Assembly (NCBI GenBank): GCA_021823365.1
Contig: JAKAOD010000023.1
Span: 1-13,704, forward strand
DNA from: Actinomycetes bacterium
GTDB lineage: Bacteria > Actinomycetota > Acidimicrobiia > Acidimicrobiales > Bog-793
Reading direction: 5' to 3'
DNA: 13,704 bases
Shown: positions 6,041 to 13,519 of the stretch, piece after piece
How the letters are laid out: each line of letters starts with the position of its first letter
How positions within the stretch are numbered: position 1 is the stretch's first letter
Notes under the pieces: model-generated
What the model was told of the DNA's origin: nothing
Database searches by the model: none
The model's input: the letters and a program-made list of their open reading frames with translations, nothing else
Program-made: the position numbers and the translations under genes

Positions 6041-6045
6041 GGAGG
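6041..6045 (+). promoter_or_regulatory. Ribosome binding site deciding the thioredoxin start
   Basis: GGAGG ends ten bases before the GTG at 6056. It supports this start over the in-frame ATG at 5975, which overlaps the promoter motif, has no such site and would add 27 residues unlike thioredoxin. Confidence 0.7.
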
Positions 6046-6055
6046 TGGGCTCGAC

Positions 6056-6457
6056 GTGGCGACGGTGAAGCTCGGTCAGGGCAACTTCGATGCGGTCGTG
6101 AGCTCGAACGGCATCGTGATCGTGGACTTCTGGGCGTCTTGGTGCGGCCCGTGCCGCATGTTCGCTCCCGTGTTCGAGCAGGCGTCGGAGTCGCACCCGG
6201 ACGTGGTGTTCGGCAAGGTCGACACCGAGGCCGAGCAGCAGCTCGCGGCGAGCTTCGGGATCATGTCGATCCCCACGCTGATGGCCTTCCGGGACCAGAT
6301 CCTGCTCTACGCGCAGCCGGGCGCGCTGCCCGGGCCCGTGCTCGAGGACCTCATCACGAAGGTGAAGGAGCTCGACATGGACGAGGTGCGACGCCAGATC
6401 GCGAGCCAGAGCGAGGAGAAGGCGCAGGCGGAGGACGAGGCCGCCGTCGCCGGCTGA
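6056..6457 (+). CDS. Thioredoxin
   Basis: The 133-aa protein is a cytoplasmic thioredoxin that reduces disulfides and, in known systems, protein persulfides. The active site FWASWCGPC lies at 25-33, with Cys30 and Cys33. The buried Asp24 (VDFWA) and the cis-Pro loop SIPTL are present. It is about 25 residues longer than a minimal thioredoxin because of a charged C-terminal tail (LDMDEVRRQIASQSEEKAQ and acidic residues after it) that is probably helical. No signal peptide is seen. It is divergent from the rhodanese-dioxygenase gene, with a shared operator type and a SigR-like promoter, which suggests induction by thiol oxidation and reactive sulfur. A six-base-pair hairpin follows the stop. 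No thioredoxin reductase gene is visible. Confidence 0.93.
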   Translation: MATVKLGQGNFDAVVSSNGIVIVDFWASWCGPCRMFAPVFEQASESHPDVVFGKVDTEAEQQLAASFGIMSIPTLMAFRDQILLYAQPGALPGPVLEDLITKVKELDMDEVRRQIASQSEEKAQAEDEAAVAG

Positions 6458-6464
6458 ACCCCGG

Positions 6465-6480
6465 GGGAGCGCGAGCTCCC
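6465..6480 (+). terminator. Short GC hairpin just after the thioredoxin gene
   Basis: GGGAGC (6465-6470) and GCTCCC (6475-6480) form a perfect 6-bp stem with a GCGA (GNRA-type) loop, seven bases after the stop. No T-tract follows, so intrinsic termination is uncertain; it could instead stabilise the 3' end. A second small hairpin, CGAGGA/TCCTCG, lies at 6491-6505. Confidence 0.4.
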
Positions 6481-6626
6481 GCCAAGTCGACGAGGAGGCT
6501 CCTCGACCTCGGCGACCTTGCCGACCTCCGCGGCGCGCCGTCGCGGCTCGATCGCGAACCGGTGACCCGGCTCGGCGATCGGCCTGATCGACCGACGCCC
6601 GGGCCGACTGCCGCCGGTCGTCCCGA

Positions 6627-6640
6627 GGGTCTTTCGGCCC
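6627..6640 (+). promoter_or_regulatory. DosR/DevR-like box upstream of the cyd operon
   Basis: GGGTCTTTCGGCCC matches the core of the known actinobacterial DosR/DevR consensus GGGACTWWAGTCCC at 11 of 14 positions by my count. The box centre lies about 40 bp before a possible start site if CATAGC (6662-6667) is the -10, the usual location for an activator that overlaps the -35. Hypoxia control of cytochrome bd would be sensible. A chance match in such GC-rich DNA cannot be excluded. Confidence 0.4.
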
Positions 6641-6743
6641 TAGGCGGTCGCTCGGCACGCCCATAGCGTCGGCCGATGACGCCTGTCCCGGCCGCGAGCT
6701 CGCCTATCGGCTCCACGTTCCGATCACGGCAGGATGAGAGCCG

Positions 6744-8126
6744 GTGACTCTGATCCTCGCCCGATGGCAGTTCGCGGTCGTCACCGTCTTCCACTTCTTC
6801 TTCGTGCCGGTCACGATCGGCCTCGGCTTCTTGGTGGCGATCATGCAGACGCTCGCCTACAAGAAGAAGGATCCCGATTGGGACAAGCTCACCCGCTTCT
6901 TCGGCCGGCTGTTCCTCATCTCGATGGCGGTCGGGGTGGTGACGGGCATCGTCCTCGAGTTCCAGTTCGGCCTGAACTGGTCCGCGTACTCGGTGTTCGT
7001 GGGCAACATCTTCGGGGCACCCCTGGCCATCGAAGGGCTGCTCGCATTCTTCGCGGAGTCGACGTTCGTCGGGGTATGGATCTTCGGGCGGGGCCGGCTC
7101 TCGCCGCGCCTGCATCTCGCATCGATCTGGGCGACGAGCGCCGGCACGATCCTCTCTGCGCTTTGGATCCTCGCCGCGAACTCCTGGATGCAGCACCCGG
7201 TCGGCTACAAGATCGTCCACGGCCAGGCGGTGCTCACGAACTTCTGGGCCGTGCTCGGCAACTCGTCGCTGTGGTGGGGAGCGTTCTTCCACACGATTCT
7301 CGGGGCTTTCACGACGGCCGGCGCGATCGTCCTCGGGATCAGCGCCTGGCGGGCCTGGAAGGACCGTGACGGTCCCGACGGTCGGGCGTTTCGGCGCGCC
7401 GCCCGCTTCGCCGCCGTCTTCACGCTCGCCGCGGTCGTGCTCACGGCGGTCGACGGTGACGCCCAGGCCCGGCTGATGGACTCGCAGCAGCCGATGAAGA
7501 TGGCTTCTGCGGAGGCCCTCTACAACACGACCGACGGGGCGCCCTTCTCGCTCCTCACGATCGGCAACCTCAAGGGCAAGCCCGTCTTCCAGGTCCGTCT
7601 TCCCCACGTCCTCTCCCTGATCGCCGACCTGTCCTGGAACGGCGAGGTGCAAGGCATCAACGAGGTCCAGAGCGCCGAGGCCGCCAAGTACGGCAGGGGA
7701 AGCTATGTGCCGGTGATCTGGCTCACCTACTGGTCCTTCCGGCTGATGGTGGGAGCCGGGATCTTGATGATCCTCCTCTCCGCGTGGGGGACCTGGGCCA
7801 GCCGGCGCAAGAAGCTCCTGGAGAGCCGCTGGTTCCGACGAGCGGCGCTCGTCGGGATCGTCCTTCCCTTCATAGCCAACACGACCGGTTGGATCTTCAC
7901 CGAGGCGGGCCGCCAGCCCTGGATCGTCTATGGGCTCATGGCGACAGCCAAGGGAGTCTCGGCCGCTCCCGTCGCCGACGTCGCCGGGACGCTCGCAGCC
8001 TTTGTCGTCGTCTACACGGCTCTTGGGATCACCGCCTTCGTGCTCATGCTGCGCTACTCCCGCAGGAGCCTCTCCGAGCCCGAGCAGGCGCCCGGCGGGG
8101 CAGCCATGCCCGGCCTCGTCTACTGA
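6744..8126 (+). CDS. cydA: Cytochrome bd ubiquinol/menaquinol oxidase subunit I
   Basis: The 460-aa membrane protein carries the quinol site and all three hemes of cytochrome bd, a high-affinity terminal oxidase. Expected key residues are present: H17 (E. coli H19, high-spin heme), E97 and E105 (E99/E107), H183 in AFFHTILG (H186) and M335 in FRLMVG (M393), the last two being heme b558 ligands. The Q-loop residues K252 and E257 fall in MKMASAEA, and GRQPW lies at 389-393. The Q-loop is of the short kind, as in Gram-positive bacteria. About nine hydrophobic segments are visible. The GTG start at 6744 has AGGA nine bases upstream and gives MTLILARWQFAVVTVFHFFF. It is the first gene of cydABDC. 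Confidence 0.95.
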   Translation: MTLILARWQFAVVTVFHFFFVPVTIGLGFLVAIMQTLAYKKKDPDWDKLTRFFGRLFLISMAVGVVTGIVLEFQFGLNWSAYSVFVGNIFGAPLAIEGLLAFFAESTFVGVWIFGRGRLSPRLHLASIWATSAGTILSALWILAANSWMQHPVGYKIVHGQAVLTNFWAVLGNSSLWWGAFFHTILGAFTTAGAIVLGISAWRAWKDRDGPDGRAFRRAARFAAVFTLAAVVLTAVDGDAQARLMDSQQPMKMASAEALYNTTDGAPFSLLTIGNLKGKPVFQVRLPHVLSLIADLSWNGEVQGINEVQSAEAAKYGRGSYVPVIWLTYWSFRLMVGAGILMILLSAWGTWASRRKKLLESRWFRRAALVGIVLPFIANTTGWIFTEAGRQPWIVYGLMATAKGVSAAPVADVAGTLAAFVVVYTALGITAFVLMLRYSRRSLSEPEQAPGGAAMPGLVY

Positions 8127-8145
8127 AGTGGGAGCCGCGACGAGC

Positions 8146-9276
8146 ATGCCGTTCGCGCCGCTCAACACCACCTGGTTCTCCTTGATCGGCCTCTTGTGGG
8201 CCGGATACCTCTTCCTCGAGGGCTTCGACTTCGGCGTCGCCGTCATCAGCCCGCTCGTGAGCCGCGACGAGATCGACCGGCGCATGTGCATGAACGCGAT
8301 CGGCCCGGTCTGGGACGGGAACGAGGTGTGGCTCATCGTCGCGGGCGGCGCGACGTTCGCCGCCTTCCCTGCCTGGTACGCCGACCTTTTCAGCGGCTTC
8401 TACCTCGTGCTGTTCCTGGTCCTGCTGGCCCTCGTCGTCCGGGGGGTCTCCTTCGAGTTCCGCAACAAGATCGACAGCACGGGGTGGCGGCAGACGTGGG
8501 ACGTGGCGAACTTCCTCGGCAGCCTCGTCCCGGCGATCGTCTGGGGTGCGGCGTTCACCGACTTCGCCCACGGGGTGCCGCTCTCTTCGAAGGGCTACAC
8601 CGCGGGGCTGCCCGGTGCGATCCACCCCATCGCCATAGTGGGCGGCCTCGCCAGCCTGGCGGTCTTCGTCCTGCACGGGTCGCTCTTCTTGTCGCTCAAG
8701 ACGACGGGCGACCTCGCGGCGCGTGCCCGGAGGCTCGCCGCAGGCGCCGGCGTCGCGGCGCTGCTCCTCTTCGCGGGTGTGGTCGCGTGGCTCGCGGCCG
8801 CCGGCCGGCCGCCGGTGCCCGGCCAGCTCCCTGGGTGGCTGCCGCTCGTGATTGCGCTGGTCGCCCTGGCCGCGATCGTCGTGGCCCTCTTGCTCGCGCT
8901 GCGAGGCCGTCCGGGCATGGCGTTCGTCGGTACCGGGGCGGCCATCGTCGTCGCGTTGGGCGCCGTGTGGGCGAGAATGTTCCCGGCCGTGATCCCGGCC
9001 TCGAACGCGGCGGCAAAGGGAGGCTTGCTCATCGGGGCCGCCGCTTCGCTGCACAACACCCTGTCGGTGATGACCATCGTGGCGGCGATCTTCACCCCCT
9101 TCGTCCTCGCCTACCAGGGATGGACCTACTGGGTGTTCCGTCAGCGCCTCGTCCGACCTCCCGCTGCGCCCATCACTGGCGCTGGCGGGGCGGCGCCGCC
9201 CCCTCCGCGCTCGGCCGAGGGGGCCCCGGGGGGCGGCGAGCGGACGAAGCGGAAGCCACTTGCTGCCGGGGGCTAG
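8146..9276 (+). CDS. cydB: Cytochrome bd oxidase subunit II
   Basis: The 376-aa hydrophobic protein pairs with CydA in the cytoplasmic membrane. Family motifs are FLEGFDFGVAV (23-33, D28 equivalent to E. coli D29) and GPVWDGNEVW (53-62, D57 equivalent to D58), both linked to the proton path and heme region. About eight membrane segments can be read. A Pro/Gly-rich basic tail of about 35 residues (from PPAAPITGAGG) follows the last segment. The ATG at 8146 is preceded by GGGAG; an in-frame GTG at 8128 would add six residues and is less likely. It lies 19 bases after cydA and 3 bases before cydD. Confidence 0.93.
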   Translation: MPFAPLNTTWFSLIGLLWAGYLFLEGFDFGVAVISPLVSRDEIDRRMCMNAIGPVWDGNEVWLIVAGGATFAAFPAWYADLFSGFYLVLFLVLLALVVRGVSFEFRNKIDSTGWRQTWDVANFLGSLVPAIVWGAAFTDFAHGVPLSSKGYTAGLPGAIHPIAIVGGLASLAVFVLHGSLFLSLKTTGDLAARARRLAAGAGVAALLLFAGVVAWLAAAGRPPVPGQLPGWLPLVIALVALAAIVVALLLALRGRPGMAFVGTGAAIVVALGAVWARMFPAVIPASNAAAKGGLLIGAAASLHNTLSVMTIVAAIFTPFVLAYQGWTYWVFRQRLVRPPAAPITGAGGAAPPPPRSAEGAPGGGERTKRKPLAAGG

Positions 9277-9279
9277 CAC

Positions 9280-11148
9280 GTGCCGTCGAGCGATGACGAC
9301 GTGCGGGAGCGCCAGCCGCGGGGTGGTCCCTTCGACCGTCGCCTCGTGCGCGAACTGCCGGTGGTTCGGCTCGCGCTCGGAGCGTCGGTCACCCTCGGGT
9401 TGGTCTCGACCGCGGCGGTCGTCGTCCAGGCTCTGGCACTGGCCCACCTCCTCGCTGGCGCCATGCCCGGCGCCCACTCCGGAGACCGCGCAGCGGAGTT
9501 CGCCTGGTTGGGGGCCGCCGTCGCCCTCCGCGCCCTCGCGGCTTTCGTCGCCGAGGCTGTCGCCCGGCTCGGTGCGACGGCGGCCAAGGCGGACCTGCGC
9601 CGCCAGCTTCTCGACGCGGCGCTCGCCTCGGCGCCCACCGGGACCGGCACCGCACCCGGCGCGCTCGCCACCGTGGCCGGGCGAGGCCTCGACGCGCTCG
9701 ACGTCTACCTCGGACGGACCGTGCCCGACCTCGTGCTCGCCGCTGCCGCGCCGCTCGCCCTGGTGGTGGCGGTCGGTGCGCTGGACTGGCTCTCGGCCGT
9801 CATCCTCCTCGTCGCGATCGCCCTCTTCCCCATCTTCGGCGCATTGGTAGGTCGGGCGAGCACGAGCCTCGCCGCCGAGCGGTGGCACCAGCTGGAAGCC
9901 CTCGGACGGCAGGTGGCCGACGTCTTCGCCGGCCTTCCGGCCCTTCGCGCCTTGGGCCGCAGCGCCGCTCAACGCGAGCGGATCGCTCGTGCGGGCGAGG
10001 CGCTTCGGTCGGCGAGCCAGAAGACGCTTCGAGTGGCGTTCCTCTCCGCCCTCGTGCTCGACACGCTCGCCTCGGTCTCCGTCGCCCTGGTGGCGGTCCC
10101 TCTCGGTCTGCGGCTGCTCGACGGGTCGATCTCGCTCTCGGCCGCCTTGGCGGTGCTGATCCTGGTGCCCGAAGTGCTCCTTCCGCTTCGGCGGGCGAGC
10201 GCAGAGTTCCACGAGAGCACCGAGGGACTGGCCGCAGCAGACGCCGCCTTCTCCTCGATCGGCGCTGCCCGGCCCGAGCGTTCCACTCGAGCCGCGACAG
10301 CTTGCTCCGGGCGAGCCGCGACGGCTTGCTCCGGGCGAGCCGGTCGGGGTGGGGAGGTCCCGGACCCGGCACTCGTGCCGGTCGCCCTCCGGGAGTTGCA
10401 GGTCATGTTCCCCGGCCGTGCAGAACCTGTCCTCGACGATGCAACCCTCGTCATCTCCCCGGGGGAGACCGTCGCGCTCGTAGGGGCGAACGGGGTTGGG
10501 AAGTCCACGGTCGCCTCGTTGCTCCTGGGCTTCAGCTCGCCGACCAAGGGCTCGGTCACAGCGGGTGGTGCGGACCTACGCGACCTCGACCTTCGGCAGT
10601 GGCGCCGCAAGCTCGCCTACCTTCCCGAGCGGCCGACACTCGTGCGCGGGACCTTGGCCGACAACCTGCGCCTGGCCGCGCCGAGCGCTTCGGACGCCGA
10701 CCTGCATGCCGCCCTTGCGAAGGTCGGCGCCCGCAGGCTCGTCGCGAGACTGCCCCTCGGGCTCTCCACCCGCCTCGGCGAGGGCGGCCGGCCAACGTCG
10801 GCCGGGGAGCGCCAGCGCGTCGCGCTCGCCCGGGTGATGCTGCGACCCGCCTCCCTCTACGTCCTCGACGAGCCGACCGTTCACCTCGACCGGGAAGGCG
10901 AGGAAGCGGTCCTCGAGGCGCTCCACGGGGTGCTCGAAGGTCGAAGCGCCCTCGTGATCACCCATCGCCCGGCCGTGCTCGCCATCGCCGATCGGGTCGT
11001 CGTGCTCCGCGGCGGCGGGTTCGTCCCCGTGCTGCAGCAATCGCACGACCCGCGGCGAACGAGCCGACGGATGCCGCACACGAAGCCGGTCGGCGACGCG
11101 CGGCCCCCCGGAGGCGGAGTGCTGCCGTGCGCCCCGGTGCCGGCATGA
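9280..11148 (+). CDS. cydD: ABC exporter subunit CydD (thiol exporter for cytochrome bd assembly)
   Basis: The 622-aa protein has an N-terminal six-segment membrane domain (about 30-320) and a C-terminal nucleotide-binding domain. Walker A is GANGVGKST (402-410), the signature is SAGERQR (507-513), Walker B is VLDEP with E531, and the switch His is H562. The Q-loop glutamine is replaced by Glu450 (YLPERP). With CydC it forms the CydDC exporter, known in E. coli to export cysteine and glutathione and to be needed for cytochrome bd maturation. Two near-identical 24-bp units lie in the linker before the ATPase domain. The tail after the ATPase domain is about 45 residues and low in complexity. 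The GTG start is 3 bases after cydB; the stop overlaps the cydC ATG as ATGA. Confidence 0.9.
   Translation: MPSSDDDVRERQPRGGPFDRRLVRELPVVRLALGASVTLGLVSTAAVVVQALALAHLLAGAMPGAHSGDRAAEFAWLGAAVALRALAAFVAEAVARLGATAAKADLRRQLLDAALASAPTGTGTAPGALATVAGRGLDALDVYLGRTVPDLVLAAAAPLALVVAVGALDWLSAVILLVAIALFPIFGALVGRASTSLAAERWHQLEALGRQVADVFAGLPALRALGRSAAQRERIARAGEALRSASQKTLRVAFLSALVLDTLASVSVALVAVPLGLRLLDGSISLSAALAVLILVPEVLLPLRRASAEFHESTEGLAAADAAFSSIGAARPERSTRAATACSGRAATACSGRAGRGGEVPDPALVPVALRELQVMFPGRAEPVLDDATLVISPGETVALVGANGVGKSTVASLLLGFSSPTKGSVTAGGADLRDLDLRQWRRKLAYLPERPTLVRGTLADNLRLAAPSASDADLHAALAKVGARRLVARLPLGLSTRLGEGGRPTSAGERQRVALARVMLRPASLYVLDEPTVHLDREGEEAVLEALHGVLEGRSALVITHRPAVLAIADRVVVLRGGGFVPVLQQSHDPRRTSRRMPHTKPVGDARPPGGGVLPCAPVPA
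10288..10335 (+). repeat. In-frame 24-bp tandem duplication in cydD
   Basis: The units at 10288-10311 and 10312-10335 differ at one base and encode RAATACSG twice, followed by RAG. They lie in the linker between the membrane and ATPase domains of CydD, so they lengthen a flexible joint without changing the frame. Confidence 0.9.
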
Positions 11149-12941
11149 GCTCGCTCGAGCTCGGGCGCAGGCGGCTCGCTCCCGCGGCGGCATCGGGGGC
11201 ACTCGCCGCGATCTGTGGCATCGGGCTGCTCGCCACGTCTGGCTGGCTGATCGCGCGCGCCTCGGAGCGCCCGCCGATCTTCGTCCTGTCGGTCGCCATC
11301 GGCTCCGTGCAGGCATTCGCCCTCGGCAGGGGGGTCGCACGCTACCTGGAGCGCCTCGGTGTGCACGATCTGTCGCTGTCGAGGCTCGGGGCGCTTCGCG
11401 TCCGGCTCTACGACCTCTTGGAGCCCTTCGTCCCGGGAGGCCTCGAGGGCAGGGGATCCGGGGCGGTCGTCTCGGGCTTCGTGTCCGACACCGAGCTCGT
11501 GGCGGAGGGTCTCGCCAAGCGCCTCGGAGCCGCCATCGACGTGACCGCGAGCGTCGTGATTGGGGCGGCTCTTGCGTGCCTCGTGCAGCCAGTGCTCGGC
11601 GCGCTCCTCGCGGCCGGCGCCGGCGCGGTGGTCCTCGGCGCTCTGGGCTCGGCGCGGCTCGCCCGCCCGGGAGCGGAGGCCGAAGCCCGGCTGCGTGCCG
11701 AGCTCGCCGAGGCCGTCGTCGACGCGCTCCGATCGGCGCCCGAGCTCGTGGCGTACGAGCGTGAGGACCTCCTCCGCGAGCGCCTTTCGGAGGTTCGCCG
11801 GCGCTCGATGACCGCCGCACGCCGCCGGTCGACCGGCCTCGGACTGGGCCGGGCAGCGGGGACCCTCCTCTCCGGGGCGGCCATGGTCGCCGTCGTCGGG
11901 GCGGGGCTCGCCGTTCACGACGAGGGGCACCTGTCCGGGGTCATGCTCGCTGTCGTCGCCTTCGTCGCCCTCTCCGTATTCGACCAGGTCGCCGGGCTCG
12001 CCTCGGTCCTCGGCGACGTGGACGCCAGCCGGGCGGCCGCGCGCCGCCTGGACGTGCTCTCCGCCGCCCGGCGGCCGGCACCCGAGCCCGCCGTCGACCG
12101 GAGTCCTGCGACAGGGCCGATCGCGGCGGCGCTCTGCGAGGTGGACCTCACCCTCGGCGGGAACCATGTGCTGCAGGGCGTCTCCCTCGAGGCAGGGTCG
12201 GGTCGGCGCGTGGCGCTCACCGGGGCGAGCGGGTCGGGCAAGACGACCGCGCTCCACGCGCTCCTCCACTTCGTGAGCGTGGCGAGTGGGAGAGCCACCT
12301 TGGGAGAGGTCGACGTCTCGGAGATGACGAGGGAGGGGATCGCCCGCCACGTCGGCTGGATGGCTGACGAGACGCACGTCTTCGCCACGAGCCTCGCCGA
12401 CAACCTCCGCCTGGCCCGGCCTGCCGCCTCCGACGCCGAGCTCGTGGAGGTGCTCGACCGAGCCGGCCTGAGCAGCTGGTACGCCTCGCTCCCCGACGGC
12501 CTGGCGACCGACCTCGGCTCTGGCGCCCGGGCGGTGAGCGCCGGCGAGCGGCAACGGCTCGGCATGGCCCGCGCCCTCCTCGCCGAGGGATCGGTCCTCC
12601 TCCTCGACGAGCCCACCGCCCACCTCGACCCGGTCACGGCCCCCGAAGTTCTCTCGGAGCTGCTCGAGGCCACTGGCGACCGCGCGGTGCTCATCGTCAG
12701 CCACGAGCCGGACATCGGGCGCCTCGTCGATGCTGTCGTGACGCTTGGCGATCCTTCCGGGGACACGGCAGGATGGGGTGCTTCGGGTGCTTCGGAGATC
12801 ATGGGACCTTCGGGACCTTCGCCCCTTGGCAGCGCGGCAAAGTCGCGCCAGCGTGGCGTCGAAGCGTCGCCGGGCTCGTCGGAGGTGCGCGCGGTGGGCC
12901 GAGTCGATCAATCGGGAGTCCAGCCATGTCCTCGGTCGTGA
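11145..12941 (+). CDS. cydC: ABC exporter subunit CydC
   Basis: The 598-aa partner of CydD has a six-segment membrane domain (about 15-290) containing the CydC-like GVARYLERLGVHD, then an ATPase domain. Walker A is GASGSGKTT (360-368), the signature is SAGERQR (465-471), Walker B is LLLDEP (D488, E489), and H520 is the switch His. Near the Q-loop the sequence is WMADETHVF, with Asp408 where Gln is usual. After the ATPase domain a tail of about 65 residues, Gly/Ser-rich and containing two doubled 9-bp units, has no resemblance to CydC and may be disordered. The ATG overlaps the cydD stop, and the last 16 bases overlap the adenylate kinase gene. Confidence 0.9.
   Translation: MSSLELGRRRLAPAAASGALAAICGIGLLATSGWLIARASERPPIFVLSVAIGSVQAFALGRGVARYLERLGVHDLSLSRLGALRVRLYDLLEPFVPGGLEGRGSGAVVSGFVSDTELVAEGLAKRLGAAIDVTASVVIGAALACLVQPVLGALLAAGAGAVVLGALGSARLARPGAEAEARLRAELAEAVVDALRSAPELVAYEREDLLRERLSEVRRRSMTAARRRSTGLGLGRAAGTLLSGAAMVAVVGAGLAVHDEGHLSGVMLAVVAFVALSVFDQVAGLASVLGDVDASRAAARRLDVLSAARRPAPEPAVDRSPATGPIAAALCEVDLTLGGNHVLQGVSLEAGSGRRVALTGASGSGKTTALHALLHFVSVASGRATLGEVDVSEMTREGIARHVGWMADETHVFATSLADNLRLARPAASDAELVEVLDRAGLSSWYASLPDGLATDLGSGARAVSAGERQRLGMARALLAEGSVLLLDEPTAHLDPVTAPEVLSELLEATGDRAVLIVSHEPDIGRLVDAVVTLGDPSGDTAGWGASGASEIMGPSGPSPLGSAAKSRQRGVEASPGSSEVRAVGRVDQSGVQPCPRS
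12776..12820 (+). repeat. Two doubled 9-bp units in the cydC tail
   Basis: GGGTGCTTC occurs twice in tandem (12776-12793) and GGGACCTTC twice (12803-12820), separated by nine bases. The two units differ at two central positions. They encode the Gly/Ala/Ser/Pro-rich part of the CydC C-terminal extension (GASGASEIMGPSGPS). The period equals that of the array at 4578-4640, though the sequence differs. Confidence 0.85.
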
Positions 12942-13519
12942 CGAGCACGCGCCGACTTGTGCTGCTCGCTCGACCCGGCGCCGGAAAGAGCACGCAGGCC
13001 GAGCGCCTGGCGACCCGCCTCGGACTGGTCCACCTCGCCAGCGGCGACGTCCTGCGCCGCGAGGTGGCGTCGGCGACGCCGCTCGGGCAGGCCGTCGCCG
13101 ACGCCCTGGTGCACGGCGAGCTCGCGCCGGACGAGCTCGTGATGTCGGCCATCGTCCCGGACCTCGAGGAGGCGCTCGCCAGGAGCGGAGGCTTCGTCCT
13201 CGACGGCTTCCCGCGCGACCTCCGTCAGGCGCGCGCGCTCGCCGCCCTGGCTCCACGGGACCTCGAGCCGCAGCTCGCCCTGGAGATCGACGTGAGCATC
13301 GCCGAATGCCGGCGCCGGCTATTCGCGCGAGCGCCGCTCGAGGGGCGGAGCGACGACAACGCGGCGACGATTGACTATCGCCTCTCCGCCTACGAGACAG
13401 AGATGGCGCCCGTGATCGAGTTCTACCGGCACGAGGGGATCTTGCGCGTCGTCGACGGCGAGCGCGAGCCGGACGAGGTCACGAAGCTCCTTTTCGCAGA
13501 GCTCGGCCCGGCTTCATAG
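12926..13519 (+). CDS. Adenylate kinase-family nucleotide kinase, short-LID type
   Basis: The 197-aa protein would move phosphate between ATP and a nucleoside monophosphate, most likely AMP, in the cytoplasm. The P-loop is ARPGAGKST (15-23; the usual first Gly is Ala). It is followed by SGDVLRREV, the DGFPRD segment with its conserved Arg, and GRSDDNAATIDYRL near the C-terminus. There is no zinc-type long LID, so it belongs to the short-LID group. The ATG at 12926 has GGGAG about seven bases upstream. Longer starts would reach back into cydC and give non-homologous sequence. It sits at the end of the cyd operon rather than beside secY and ribosomal genes, so it may be a second adenylate kinase or another NMP kinase. 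Confidence 0.83.
   Translation: MSSVVTSTRRLVLLARPGAGKSTQAERLATRLGLVHLASGDVLRREVASATPLGQAVADALVHGELAPDELVMSAIVPDLEEALARSGGFVLDGFPRDLRQARALAALAPRDLEPQLALEIDVSIAECRRRLFARAPLEGRSDDNAATIDYRLSAYETEMAPVIEFYRHEGILRVVDGEREPDEVTKLLFAELGPAS

Larger units (their letters stand above)
6458..6743. other. 286-bp intergenic leader before cydA
   Basis: No supported gene lies here. The left end holds the two hairpins after the thioredoxin gene. The middle has GATC-rich short imperfect palindromes (for example CGATC 6576-6580 and GATCG 6586-6590). The right third holds the DosR/DevR-like box, a weak -10-like CATAGC (6662-6667) and AGGA (6731-6734) nine bases before the cydA GTG. I found no ATACC-N6-GGTAT operator and no Rex-type site. 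The cyd operon promoter most likely lies between about 6620 and 6680. Confidence 0.5.

Noticed and set aside
4670..6457. A 595-residue open frame that ends as the thioredoxin
   Set aside because: Its first 460 or so codons lie antisense to the rhodanese-dioxygenase gene and across the non-coding 13-bp repeat. Only the part from 6056 resembles a protein family, and it has its own ribosome site.
6354..13256. Long minus-strand open frames (660, 722 and 791 codons) opposite the cyd operon
   Set aside because: They are antisense shadows typical of very GC-rich codon usage. The translations are low-complexity Arg/Glu/Gly/Pro-rich sequences without family motifs, whereas the plus strand has complete, motif-bearing genes.
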